Of a stretch of 64,000 nt of DNA, positions 53,880 through 64,000 are shown piece by piece. Both the position numbers and the translations under genes were made by a program. This stretch comes from Rana temporaria (lineage: Eukaryota; Chordata; Amphibia; Anura; Ranidae). Location of the stretch: NCBI RefSeq assembly GCF_905171775.1, contig NC_053501.1, forward strand, positions 71,469,901 to 71,533,900, written 5' to 3'. How positions within the stretch are numbered: position 1 is the first letter of the stretch; each line of letters opens with the position of its first letter. A model generated the notes under the pieces. That model searched no databases, was not told the DNA's origin, and saw nothing but the letters and a program-made list of their open reading frames with translations.

Positions 53880-54030
53880 CCACGAGTGCCAAACTCGTAT
53901 CCCCCTCAGAGTGTCAGCTATACAGGTTTCCCCCTGATGAAGTCACGTGATGGGACAATACGTAGGGATTGGAGCACCGGGTACAGACAGAGCCTGAAGT
54001 TTTAATACGAGTTCGGCGCTTGTGGATATT
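53880..54030 (+). ncRNA. Degenerate hammerhead-like locus within an inverted repeat
   Basis: CTGATGA (53934-53940) is followed by GTC...GAC (stem II with a TCACGTGA-containing loop, 53942-53956). The expected GAAA reads AATA, then CGTAGGG follows; CCC/GGG can form stem I. The block lies between TCCACGAGTGCCAAACTCGTAT and ATACGAGTTCGGCGCTTGTGGA, near-complementary arms. With the GAAA lost it should be inactive. Confidence 0.45.
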
Positions 54031-54655
54031 TTATTGTACTTCACTACCTAAATCCTTACCATTTTTTTCCCCACTTATTTTATGCTATTTTTGGTGTTTG
54101 TATATGTAGTAGCCATTTTACTTTGTATTTTCACTGTTAAATCTTTACAGGGTTATAGGTGTTTGTTCACTTTCATCTGTATTGTTCACTGTAGTATCAT
54201 CAGATACCTTAAAAAAAAATATTTCACTATTTAAGTTCACCCACGATCCCTTTACTTCGCATTCCCTTTTCACTTCCACCTTCCCATTCCCTCCCCCACA
54301 GCGCAACTACCATACTTCACATTACTTATGGCAGTATATTTCTTGCAAACAGCTCAGTTTCTCTCTTTATCAAGGTGCAGTGCACAGTTGGCTAGCAGCC
54401 TCTCACCAACTCTGTGTGTATCCCCAGGTCAGTGTCCTTAGAATCTGTCTCTTTGATTAGACAGGAGGCTCAATCAGCATCTAGGGTGTCAACTGATGTT
54501 CACGGAATGGATGCCACTGTGTCTCTTTGTCTCCCAGGTACAGCAGTCTACTCACAGCATCAGTTTCTTTCCTTCCTCTCCTAAGCACAGGAAAGTTGCA
54601 ACACTCCTCCTCTGTGCCCCAGTGCCTCTGTGTGTTGAAGTCTTTTCCTCTAGAG
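54031..54655. other. No gene recognised
   Basis: T/C-rich sequence with short frames that lack any recognisable domain. Confidence 0.3.
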
Positions 54656-54775
54656 CAGGGGTCTCAAACTGGCGGCCCTCCAGCTGTTGCGAAACTAAAA
54701 GTCCCATGAGGCAATGCAAGGCTGACAGTTACAAGCAGGACTCCTACAGGCAGGGCTGCCAGTTTGAGACCCCTG
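54656..54775. mobile_element. 120-bp hAT-type miniature element
   Basis: CAGGGGTCTCAAACTGGC and GCCAGTTTGAGACCCCTG are exact complements. The flanking octamers CTCTAGAG and CCCTAGTA agree at only five of eight positions, so the duplication is aged. The termini closely resemble those of the element at 52540. Confidence 0.8.
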
Positions 54776-55546
54776 CCCTAGTAGATTGAGGGCAGCTTAA
54801 CACTGTCTGTAGGCAGGTGCAGTCTGCTTTCTCCACTTCAGGTGGCACTCAACCGTAGTGGCTTTGTAGAGGGAGAGGAGGCATAGAGGAACATGATCCT
54901 CCTGGATCACTGGGGCAGCTATCTGATTGAATGTTGTGAGGAGAGGGGAAAAGGGGATTGTGGGACTTTATATGAAACACACCACTGGAATAGAATGAAT
55001 CAATTAATATTAATAAATAACATATTTATTAGTACAGATTAGGGATGAGCTTCGCGTTCGCGGAATTTCAAACATTATGGGCCGTTTGCGCCAAATTCGA
55101 GTGGCGCGTCACGGCCCATAATTCAATGCGGCATCGCAGTGCATTGCTGGCTGATGATTGGCTAAGCATGCACTATGACCTGCATGCTTGGCCAATCACA
55201 GCGCCGTAAGCAAAGAGAGCCATAATTGGCCAAAGCCAGGGTGGCTTTGGCCAATTATGTTTTAGGGGGTTTAGTACACGTCCCAAACTATGTAAGGCCG
55301 CCTGTGTGGTGGCCTTGTGTAGTGTGTTGCGGCGGTGGTGAAAGACAGAGAGAGAGAGACAGTGTCATTTCAATTGAGTTAGATAGAGCAGGCAGGCGAG
55401 TCAGTTAGCTGCAGTTACAGTGTGTAGAGGATATATATGCATCCCAGGTGTTGTATACATATTTATACACTGTATTGGAGTTTAGCTAGATCCGTTTCTG
55501 TATTCTCTTCCTAATATACTGACAGGCAGGCAGGTGCTAGCTGCAG

Positions 55547-55860
55547 TATTTTCACTTAGTGTACTGTGTCCTTTGCACAGTGTTCACCTAAAGCTACCTG
55601 AATACAATTGCTGGTGTTCTCATACTAATACCACAGGCAGGGATTTGCAAGTATTTTCACTTGGTGTACTGTGTCCTCTGCAGAGTGTGCACCTAAAGCT
55701 ACCTGACTACAATTGCTGGTGTTCTCATACTAATACCACAGGCAGGGATCTGCAAGTATTTTCACTTAGTGTACTGTGTCCTTTGCACAGTGTGCAACTA
55801 AAGCTAACTGAAGACAATTGCTGGTGTTCTCTTACTAATAATACAACAGGCAGGCAGTTG
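55547..55860 (+). repeat. Three tandem 105-bp repeats
   Basis: TATTTTCACTT(A/G)GTGTACTGTG starts units at 55547, 55652 and 55757, exactly 105 bp apart. Each includes AATTGCTGGTGTTCTC and a (ACA)GGCAGG ending. They lie between a probable promoter area and the coding remnant. Confidence 0.9.
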
Positions 55861-55940
55861 ATTCTGCTAGCTGCAGTATAATCAGTATATATATATACAT
55901 CCCAGCTTTGTGCAGCTACATCTCCCTGTAGGCCATTAGT

Positions 55941-56473
55941 ATGTTTGGAAGGACAACCAGGAGAGGCAGACAGACACGAGCCGATAAAAGAGGGCAAGCA
56001 GGCTCTGCGTCTAGAGGCAACAATGCTGGTCGTGTACACGGTGACTTCCTCCTCAGCACGTGGCCGTGGGACACGCTTGTCCTATTTTTCGGCAGCTGGC
56101 CGTGTTGAGCCGCAACATGCCGAAGACTTGGTAGAGTGGATGACCAAGTTGTCCTCATCCTCCTCATCCTCTCTCACCCAGGCTCAGGGTACTTTGTCTG
56201 GCAAAGCAGCTGCCAACACGGCCTCTTCCCTCTGCTCAATGGCATCAGTCACTCCTTCCCTAGCCCCACCATGTCCTCCTGGGGAGTCCCCGAACTGTTT
56301 GACCACAGTGTTGGGTACATGATGCAGGAGGATGTGCAGCGTATTGAGGGCTCTGATGATGGTACCCAGCTAGAGGAAGGCAGTAACATGAGCCCAGAGA
56401 GAGGGGGTGCCCAAGAAGGACAGCAATCTGGCAGTCATGTTCCCCCAGCTGCAGCATACTGCCAGGTTTGCTC
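55941..56473 (+). pseudogene. Coding remnant of the composite element (continues at 60121-60240)
   Basis: Frames here are rich in Ser, Pro and acidic residues (Ser-Ser-Ser-Ser-Ser-Leu-Thr-Gln-Ala-Gln-Gly-Thr; Pro-Pro-Gly-Glu-Ser-Pro-Asn-Cys; Gly-Thr-Cys-Cys). They continue after the LTR with Met-Arg-Arg-Glu-Gly and Arg-Arg-Arg-Glu-Glu-Glu. No catalytic motif is visible. It could be the N-terminal part of a hAT or other transposase gene. Stops and frame changes are present. Confidence 0.4.
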
Positions 56474-57329
56474 CAGTGTGTAACGGTTCTGGTGAACGGG
56501 AGTGAACCACAACTGCGGTTAGCAAGGATTTCAATGCACGTCTCTATGTGAGATTTCAGTACTAGGCCCCAGGTGTCACTCCAATCAGACAACAGGAGTT
56601 TGGGGGGGGGGGGTCACTACATCATCTCTCTCACATATATGAGTGCGTTGAACTTCTAAGGGCGGAGGTATTACAACATGCGTCCAACCCCTAGCGTTAA
56701 AAGATTACAATGCACATGAGGATTCCAATGCACTTCTGTATGCAAGTGATTATCAGTATCGGACCCCAGGCGTCACTCCAATCAGGAAACAGGAGTTTGG
56801 GGGTTCTCTACTGATATATCGCGAAATTGAATATGGCTTATTCCGCTCAACACTATTCTCTACATCATATCACTTTAACGTAAAGAATGCATTAGGTCAC
56901 TAAGGGAGCAGGTATGAAATATCCTCAACCCCTAGCATAGAAAAGATAAGGCGGACATGTTCAGTAACTTAGGGTATGGGCCCATAAACAAGTACAAACT
57001 TGTGTCAAGCGCGTAGTAACTAAGCAAGGTGTCGGCAACTGGTAGTTGCGTAAGAGAAGCAAATATAGCTCAGGTAATTTGGGCGTGTATGTCCCTTTAA
57101 GATACTCCACAGTATGCAGCCAAGAATACAACAGACAATCTCAAGGTGTATGGTAGTACATAGTAAGCCAGAGTTGATTACAGCAATTTGATTAGAGTCA
57201 ATACATGTAGCCAGGGCCGTTTGAAGGAATTTGGAGGCCCCAAGCAAAATGGACATGGAGGCCCCCCCCATGCACGCACGCAAAGCCTACAAGAACCACA
57301 GCATAGTCATACAGTGTAAGTTCACCCAC

Positions 57330-57770
57330 ACTGTGCCATGCCATCAAATGCAGCCACTGTGCCATCAATTGCCGCCACTCACTGTGCCCATTAATTGTCA
57401 CCACTGTGCCATGCCATCAAACGCAGGCACTGTGCCATCAATTGTCACCACTGTGCCATCAATTGTCACCACTGTGCCCATCAATTGTCACCACTGTGCC
57501 ATGCCAAACACAGCCACTGTGCCATCAAACGCAGCCACTATGCCATGCCATCAATTGTCACCACTGTGCCATACCAAACACAGCCACTGTGCCATCAAAC
57601 ACAGCCACTATGCCATGCCATCAATTTTCACCACTGTGCCCATCAATTGTCGCCACTGTGCCCATCAATTGTCGCCACTGTGCCCATCAATTGTCACCAC
57701 TGTGCCATGCCAAACACAGCCACTGTCTAATCAAACCCAGCCACTGTGCCATGCCATCAATTGTCACCAC
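57330..57770. repeat. Minisatellite, CACTGTGCCATCAATTGTCAC units
   Basis: Variable tandem units of CACTGTGCC(C)ATCAATTGTCAC and CATGCCAAACACAGCC. Reading frames through it (His/Cys-rich) are repeat artefacts. Confidence 0.9.
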
Positions 57771-58460
57771 CATAATTGGGGAGACAGTAGAGACAGTGGG
57801 GAGACAGGAGGGGCATTGGGGAGACAGGAGGGACATTGGGGATAATTGGGGGAACAGGAGGAACACTGTGGTACAGGAGGAACCTTGGGGGGACATTGGG
57901 GAGACAGGAAGGACATTGGGGGGACAGGAGGAACATTGGGGATAATTGGGGGGACAGGAGGAATATTGGGGAAACAGGAGGGACAGGGGGATAATTGGGG
58001 GGACAGGAGGAACATTGGGGGGGACAGGAGGGACATTGGGGATAATTGGGGTGACAGAGGGAACAGTGAGGAGACAGGAGGGACACTGGGGATAATTGAG
58101 GGGACAGGAGGAACATTGGGGGACATTGGGGATAATTGGGGGGACAGGAGGAATATTGGGGTAACAGGAGGGACAGTGGAGGGACTGGGGGATAATTGGG
58201 GGGACAGGAGGGACATTGGGGGGACAGGAGGGACATTGGGCATATTTGGGGTGACAGTGAGGAGACAGGAGGGATATTAGGGATAATTGGGGGGGCAGGA
58301 GGGACATTGGGGGGACAGGAGGAATATTGGGGATAATTGGGGGACAGGAGGGACAGTGAGGAGACAGGAGGGACATTGGGCATAATTAGGGGACAGTGAG
58401 GAGACAGGAGGGACATTGGGGATAATTTGGGGGGACAGGAAGGACATTGGGAGGACATTG
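57771..58460. repeat. Minisatellite, GGGGACAGGAGGGACATT units
   Basis: More than twenty units of GGGGACAGGAGG(G/A)ACATTGGGGATAATTG, G-rich on plus and C-rich on minus. The 229- and 233-residue Pro/Ser/Cys frames on minus are repeat artefacts. The G-runs could form quadruplexes. Confidence 0.92.
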
Positions 58461-59065
58461 GAGATTAGTGGAGAAGATGGTGATGCTCTGTGTAGTGTGC
58501 ACTGTGTGACTGTACTGTGATCGTGTCTGTCACATACCACAGTTTACTTGCTTAGGAAGAGCCCGGCGATGTCATTTCCTCACTCACATTTGCCCCGTGG
58601 GATAGAGCGTGCACCGCTGTACCAGTCTCAGACTGGCTGCCACAATGGGGAAAAGTAGATTCAGTCCACAGCGAAGGAGAAGAAGCCCGGCGGCGGCTCA
58701 CATGGCGAGGCAGAGGCGGGACTCCCAGAGCAACCCAGCCTATGTCACCGCACATGACCCCCAATCGTCCAATCACCGGGCAGCCGCTGCCCATCCCCGA
58801 GCCGGAAAATGGTGTCTGGAGCGCAGCGAGTGACACCATCCACATTAGGACGGCGTGACACTGGCACCGGATGTTGCGCTGCGCCCCCCTAAATTTTTTC
58901 ACCCGGTGCCACGGTCCCCTCTGCCCCCCCACCACTCTACGCCAGTGTGCCTGTGCCTCTTCAAGCCGCTGGATTCTGGGGCCCCCCACCAGCTCGGGGC
59001 CCCAAGCAATTGCTTCCTTTGCCTGTCCTGTTGCGAAGGGCCTGCATGTAGCAGATGATTGTGAA

Positions 59066-59672
59066 CAGGGGTCAAGTCCTGGGGAAAAAAGTGTGGGAAC
59101 TCCCACCCAAGATCCACTCCCCCACCAAAAAAAAAAAAAAAAATGATACGCTCATAGGCATAATTACTAAACCGCATGTTTTTTTTTTGATCCACTGTAC
59201 CTTAGTTATCCTTTATGTTACTGGCCGCTTCTTGTATATGGATTCATCGGGTAGTGTGTGGGTATTCCGTCACTTCCTCGATGCCACAATGTCTCCTGGG
59301 AGCTTTTGTCCTTGTTCCCAGGAGACATTGCTTCTTTCTAAATCCCGCAATAACTTGCGGCAGACCTCCGCAATGTCTCCTGGGAACAATGACAAAAGCT
59401 CCCAGGAGACATTGCGGCATCGAGGAAGTGACGGAATACCCGCACACTACCTGATGAATCCATATACAGGAAGCGGCCAGTAACATAAAGGATTACTAAG
59501 GTTCGCCTGCCCCTGACAGTGACTCAAGCTGGGCATCGCCGCTTAGTGAAGGATTTGCTCAGGCGGCTCGGTTGCTCGAGGCTGCTCTAGTCCTGCAAAG
59601 GGAGTTGCGTTCCTGCTGTGAAAAAAGTGCAGGGACGCCATTTCCACACGTTCCCGCAGGACTTGAGCCCTG
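59066..59672. mobile_element. hAT-type miniature element, 607 bp, with 8-bp duplication ATTGTGAA
   Basis: The ends CAGGGGTCAAGTCCTG and CAGGACTTGAGCCCTG are near-complementary. ATTGTGAA is perfectly duplicated (59058-59065, 59673-59680). It contains the foldback element below. Confidence 0.9.
59199..59502. mobile_element. Foldback element nested in the hAT element
   Basis: ACCTTAGTTATCCTTTATGT at the left is complementary to ACATAAAGGATTACTAAGGT at the right. Pairing extends through GCCGCTTCTTGTATATGGATTCATC and the AATGTCTCCTGGGAGCTTTTGTC segment to a short centre near 59345. The two 80-residue frames on opposite strands mirror each other because of this. Confidence 0.85.
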
Positions 59673-60257
59673 ATTGTGAAGCACTACAAGTGAAACAATG
59701 GCTACTTATCCGTTTGAAGAGGAAGTCTTGTTGTAGTTCAGCAGCAATGGCATTCTGTGGTGTAGGGATCCAAGAAGGAAGGTATCTTTAGAGTGTCCGC
59801 AGCAACAACAGTGAGGTTGATAGTGCAGATGTAGGAATGGGATGGTTTCCAGCCTGGGACAGATGGTACCTGTAGTTCCTTGCAGCCAGGTCGGCTACGG
59901 CCGACAATAATAGAACAAGGTTTCTGTATAACCTGAATGCCTTTATAGGCAGGAGACAGGTACAAGGCAGGTGTGCCGAATCCAGCACTGTGTGCGCTCG
60001 GCACTTCCGCGTTCCAAGCTGGAACGCAATCGGCGCTGGGCGATGATGTCATGGCGCGGTCGCCGTAATGCGTTCCAGCATGGAACGCATTACGGTGCTG
60101 GGAGCGCCTGTTACACAGTGATGAGGAGGGAGGGGATGATGAGATCACTGACTCCACGTGGGTGCAGGCACGGAGGAGGAGAGAGGAGGAGAGAGGCATA
60201 GGAGTGAGGAGGAAGAGGCACATCTCTAACGAGGCAGGATGCCCTCCAGGGGCCAGC

Positions 60258-60743
60258 TTAAAGCGGTCCTCCACCCTAAAGTGGAGTCCCGCTGATCGGA
60301 ACCCTCCCCCCCTCCGGTGTCACATTTGACACCTTTCAGGGGGGAGGGGGGTGCAGACACCTGTCTAAAGACAGGTATTTGCACCCACTTCCGGCCACAC
60401 GCTACGGGCGAAAGACGGGCATTCCGTCACATCCCGTCTGTCGCCCGTTGTGTGCTGGGAACACTCGGCTCCCAGCACACAGCGTGTGAGCCAATCGGCG
60501 GGCGCAGCGCGACTCGCGCATGCGCCGTAGGGAACCGGGCAGTGAAGCCGCAGCGCTTCACTTCCTGGTTCCCTCAGCGTGGATGGCGGGGGGAGCAGCA
60601 GAGTGACGAGCGATCGCTCGTGCTCTGCTGCGATCGGCGCTGGACTCCAGGACAGGTAAGTGTCCTAATATTAAAAGTCAGCAGCTGCAGTATTTGTAGC
60701 TGCTGGCTTTTAATATTTTGTTCCCGTGGCACATCCGCTTTAA
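60258..60743. mobile_element. Miniature element with TTAAAGCGG ends
   Basis: TTAAAGCGGTCCTCCACCC at the left and ATCCGCTTTAA at the right, with internal hairpins (GACACCTGTCTAAAGACAGGT; TAATATTAAAAGTCAGCAGC/GCTGCTGGCTTTTAATATTT). CpG-rich. The 198-residue frame is not coding. Confidence 0.65.
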
Positions 60744-60764
60744 GGGCAGCACACCGACTGCATC

Positions 60765-62130
60765 ACATCGCATTTTCGAATATTTTCGTATTTCCGAATT
60801 TTCGTATTTCAAAATTTCGAAAATTGAAAAATAAAAAACTCGAAATTTCGAAAATTAAAAAATTCCAAAATTCGAAATACGAAACTTCGGAAATACGAAA
60901 ATTCGAAATTTGAATACGAAATTCGAAAATTTAAAAATTCGAAAATCGAAATTTCGAAAAATTCGAATTTAAGAATCCTTCAAATTTCGAATTTTAGAAT
61001 CCTTCAAATTTCGAATTTTAGAATTCTTCAAATTTCGAATTTTAGAATTCTTCAAATTTCGAATTTTTCAATTTTCGTAATTTCGAATTTTTCAAATTTT
61101 GAATTTTTCAAATTTTGAATTTTTCAAATTTTGAATTTTTCAAACTTTGAATTTTTCAAATTTTGAATTTTTCAAATTTTCGAATTTTTCAAATTTTCGA
61201 ATTTTTCAATTTCCGAATTTCGAAAATAGAAAAAAATGTCGAAATTTGGCAATTTGGTATTTCCGAATTTTCGTATTTTCGAATATTTTCGTATTTCCGA
61301 ATTTTCGTATTTCGAAATTTCGAAAATTGAAAAATAAAAAACTCGAAATTTCGAAAATTGAAAAATTCCAAAATTCGAAATACGAAACTTCGGAAATACG
61401 AAAATTCGAAATTTGAAAAATACGAAATTGAAATCATCGAAGTTCGAAAATTAAAAAATTCGAAAATCGAAATTTCGAAAATTAAAAAATTTGAAAATCG
61501 AAATTTCGAAAATTGAAAAATTCGAAAATCGAAAAATTCGAGTTTTTGAATTCTTCAAATTTCGAATTTTAGAATTCAAATTTTTCAATTTTCGTAATTT
61601 TGAATTTTTCAAATTTCGAATTTTTCAATTTCCGAATTTCGAAAATTGAAAAATTCGAAATTTGAAAATAGAAAAAAAATAGAAAAATTGAAAAAAATGT
61701 ATTTCCGAATATTTTCGTATTTCCGAATTTCGAAAATTCGAAAATTGAAAAATAAAAAACTCAAAATTTCAAAAATGGAAAATTTCGAAAATTGAAAAAT
61801 TCAAAATGTCAAAAATTCGAAAATTCGTAAATTTCCGAATTTCCGAAAATTCTTTTTTTTTTCCGTTTCATTCGTTTTTTTCCGTTTCATTCGTTTTTTT
61901 TTTTCGTTTCATTCGTTTTTTGCTTTTTCGGAAATCCGAAAATTTCCCGAATTTACGAAAAAAGCAAAAAAACATATAAAACTAAATTTTTTTTTTCAAA
62001 ATTTCAGAATTTCCGAAAAAATAAAAAAAACGAATGAAACAAAAACGGAAAAAATGAATTTTTCGAATTTCCTGAATTTACGAAAAAATAAACAAAACGA
62101 AAACATAAACGAAAAAAAAGATTTTTTTGG
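60765..62130. repeat. TTCGAA-rich low-complexity tract
   Basis: Built almost entirely from variants of AATTTCGAAAATT, TTTTTCAAATTTCGAATTTT and (later) TTTCATTCGTTTTTTTCC. A stretch of about 160 bp (60766-60925) recurs at about 61255-61415 almost unchanged. Frames such as 61147-61416 (Phe/Asn/Lys-rich) are artefacts. Confidence 0.9.
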
Positions 62131-62645
62131 CAGTGCACATGTCTAATTTCTAAAGGGAAAAAAGTCATTTAAAACTACTTGGATATAATGAATTGTCGGG
62201 AATTGTCGGGTCCTGGCAGTACAGATAAAGTAATTGAAAAAAAACAGCATGGGTTCCCCCTTATTCCATTACCAGGCCCTTTGGGTCTGGTATGAATATT
62301 AAGGGGAATTAAAAAAAATGCGTGGGGGTCCCCCCCAAATTCCATATCAGACCCTTCAGGTCTGGTATGGATATTAAGGGAAACCCTGCACCATTTTTTT
62401 TTAAAACTTTAAAAACTTTTTTTTGCATTGATACATGTCCCCTAGGGTAGGACCCAGGTCCTCAAACACTTTTTATGACAATAACTTGCATATTAACCTT
62501 TAAAATTAACACTTTTGATTTATCCCATAGACTTGTAAAGGGTGTTCTACGGCTTTTTGAATTTGCCGCAAACACCCCAAATTGTTCGGCGAACAGGCTA
62601 ACAGCCAATGTTTAAATCGAACATGAAACTCATCCCTACTCTAAA
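62131..62645. other. Right part of the composite repeat
   Basis: Two variants of (A/T)CCAGGCCCTTTGGGTCTGGT...ATATTAAGGG lie at 62270-62305 and 62340-62380. It ends with the AAACTCATCCCTA terminus. It is non-coding. Confidence 0.45.
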
Positions 62646-63063
62646 GCCGCGTACACATGATCAGTCCATCCGATGAGAATGGACCGATGGACCGTTTTCA
62701 TCGGTTAACCGATGAAGCTGACTGATGGTTCGTCGCACCTACACACCATCGGTTAAAAAAACGATTGTGTCAGAACGCAGTGACGTAAAACACAACGACG
62801 TGCTGAAAAAAACGAAGTTCAATGCTTCCAAGCATGCGTCGACTTGATTCTGAGCATGCGTGGATTTTTAACCGATGGTTGTGCCTACTAACGATCGTTT
62901 TTCCCCCATCGGTTAGGAATCCATTGGTTAAATTTAAAGCAAGTTGGCTTTTTTTTAACCGATGGTTAAATAACCTAGGGGGCCCACACACGATTGGTTT
63001 TGACCAATGAAAACGGTCCATCAGACCGTTGTCCTCTGTTTAACCTATCGTGTGTACGAGGCC
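62646..63063. mobile_element. GTACACACGA-family miniature element
   Basis: It begins GCCGCGTACACATGATCAG and ends CTATCGTGTGTACGAGGCC, with several AACCGATGG / CCATCGGTT hairpin words. It is non-coding. Confidence 0.75.
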
Positions 63064-63713
63064 TTAAGAAGGCAATACAGATATTTTAAAGTTAACATAC
63101 CGCAGGGAGTTGGGCTTGAGTGTACTTTTTTGTGAGTGCCTTTTATTTATTCTTAATTAAGGACGTTGTTTAAATATAATACAAAATTATGGGCTTTTAT
63201 TGTTTTTTGAGCTGAAAATGGGGACTGGAGAAGTGTTATCCTGTATCAGGTGGCAGGTATTCTGAAAGAAATTAGGTGGTCTGTTGGTGTGGAAGAGATC
63301 CATAGGAGATGGTGAATGCCCTAAATAAAGGTAAAAGCGCATGGTGACCTATTTTACATTATAGATCAGCAGATTGTGTGACGGGTGGTGGAACACAAGT
63401 GGGGATCATGGGACATACTGTATATTGTAAATATAAGCACAAGTGTAGAATAAATTCACTTTATCATGGACTTGAGTTAAAGGACTCCATGTATTGACAC
63501 ATTTTAATTAATTTTATTTGGATTGAGTAATGTTTTTGTTTTTTGTAATAGAGTACCAAGAGAGGTCACATAATGTCATAATTATGCATTATTCTGTTAA
63601 ATGGTTTAATGTTTTAAGAGTTGATTTCCTGAGCTGCACTTTTTAAAATATGTCCACCTTAGTCTGATGTGGGAGCACATAACAATATCCAGCAGCAACT
63701 AGATGTAAACATT
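63064..63713. other. No gene recognised
   Basis: AT-rich sequence without exon or repeat signals that I can identify. Confidence 0.3.
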
Positions 63714-63715
63714 TA

Positions 63716-64000
63716 CAGTGCCTTGAGAAATGTATTCATACCCCTTAAAATTTTCCACATTTTGTCATGTTACAACCAAAAACTTAAATGTATTTTATTG
63801 GGATTTTATGTGATAGACCAACACAAAGTGGCACATAATTGTGAAGTGGAAGGAAAATGATAAATAGTTTTCCAATTTTTTTACAAATAAATATCTGAAA
63901 AGTGTGGTGTGCATTTGTATTCAGCCCCCCTTTCTCTGCAATTACAGCTGCAAGTCTTTTGGGGATGTCTCTGCGAGCTTTGCACATCTAGAGAGTGACG
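63716..64000 (+). mobile_element. Tc1-like transposon terminus, cut by the window edge
   Basis: TA followed by CAGTGCCTTGAGAAATGTAT and TTTTGTCATGTTACAACCAA matches the long terminal repeats of a Tc1 family I recall from fish and frogs. The GGGATTTTATGTGATAGACC stretch supports this. The coding region would lie beyond the window. Confidence 0.75.

Larger units (their letters stand above)
57212..59044. mobile_element. Non-autonomous hAT element, 1833 bp, carrying two minisatellites
   Basis: The ends are CAGGGCCGTTTGAAGGAATT and a complementary ...GCGAAGGGCCTG. CATGTAGC is perfectly duplicated (57204-57211, 59045-59052). The interior consists of a CACTGTGCCAT minisatellite, a GGGGACAGGAGG minisatellite and a GC-rich right part. 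No transposase. Confidence 0.9.
56479..60115. mobile_element. Solo LTR (about 1.2 kb net) with CAGTG duplication, interrupted by two hAT elements
   Basis: It begins TGTAACGGTTCTGG and ends GCGCCTGTTACA. CAGTG flanks both sides (56474-56478, 60116-60120), a 5-bp duplication. Subtracting the nested elements (57212-59052 and 59066-59680) leaves about 1180 bp. An internal direct repeat (GTCACTCCAATCAGACAACAGGAGTTTGG near 56573 and again near 56774) is present. It is non-coding. Confidence 0.85.
55040..62638 (+). mobile_element. Composite repeat with TAGGGATGAG termini, broken by later insertions
   Basis: TAGGGATGAGCTTCGCG at 55040 and the complementary AAACTCATCCCTA ending 62638 appear to be its ends. 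In between are a leader with 105-bp tandem repeats, a decayed coding segment, a nested LTR, a foldback element (60258), a TTCGAA-rich tract and a right part with TCTGGTATGGATATTAAGGG duplicates. I recall the TAGGGATGAG(C/T)TTCG terminus from ranid repeats. Whether both ends belong to one copy is inference. Confidence 0.55.

Noticed and set aside
57231..58458. Long overlapping reading frames (144-233 residues) on both strands
   Set aside because: They are translations of two minisatellites, present in several frames at once, with repeat-derived composition and no domain.
60317..61416. Frames of 198 and 89 residues rich in Phe, Asn, Lys and Arg
   Set aside because: They arise from a CpG-rich miniature element and from TTCGAA low-complexity sequence.

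Overview
This window looks like repeat-dense intergenic DNA from a vertebrate nuclear genome, most probably a frog of the ranid group. That assignment is inference: the mix of dispersed families (GTACACACGA-type miniature elements, GGCCAGATTCA-type miniature elements, ~1 kb TTAA-bounded repeats, Tx1-like L1, DIRS, Harbinger, Tc1, hAT, and an inverted satellite carrying CAAATAGCTTGGGGTGT) matches what I remember of ranid genomes, and no database was searched. I found no host gene exon, tRNA or rRNA. Every recognisable protein domain belongs to a transposable element.

Layout. 1-571: end of a DNA transposon encoding a Myb/SANT-like protein that runs off the left edge. 600-6054: several foldback miniature elements, a hAT end and a 31-bp minisatellite. 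6055-10000: a GC-rich repeat, a piggyBac C-terminal fragment and duplicated repeats. 10000-13150: a compound repeat holding an inverted array of ~370-380 bp monomers, interrupted by two miniature elements. 13150-21560: an L1 tail, tandem miniature elements, a DIRS recombinase fragment and low-information DNA. 21560-23346: a repeat broken by a TTAA element, then a CR1 fragment.

23373-39673 is one L1-type retrotransposon bounded by a 17-bp target-site duplication and expanded to about 16 kb by later insertions. These are a composite block holding a nearly intact two-gene Harbinger transposon (25881-30065), an LTR-like element (31833-37021), a ~3.1 kb almost loopless palindrome inside that LTR (32678-35855), and a miniature element (38079-38803). 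Several junctions can be resolved exactly because removing the insert restores the L1 reading frame.

39674-48468: a degenerate DIRS element, CR1-like sequence, TTAA elements and a Tc1 transposon with a TTAA element inside it. 48469-55035: a solo LTR with 4-bp duplications, miniature elements, and hAT elements, the largest with perfect 8-bp duplications. 55040-62638: one composite repeat containing a solo LTR (56479-60115), which itself contains two hAT elements with perfect 8-bp duplications, followed by a TTCGAA-rich low-complexity tract. The window ends inside a Tc1 terminus (63716 onward).

The most interesting signals are hammerhead-ribozyme-like cores (one in each arm of the palindrome and two elsewhere), the near-perfect 3.1 kb palindrome with a 15-bp target-site duplication, and the Harbinger element whose terminal repeats match those of six miniature elements in the same window.
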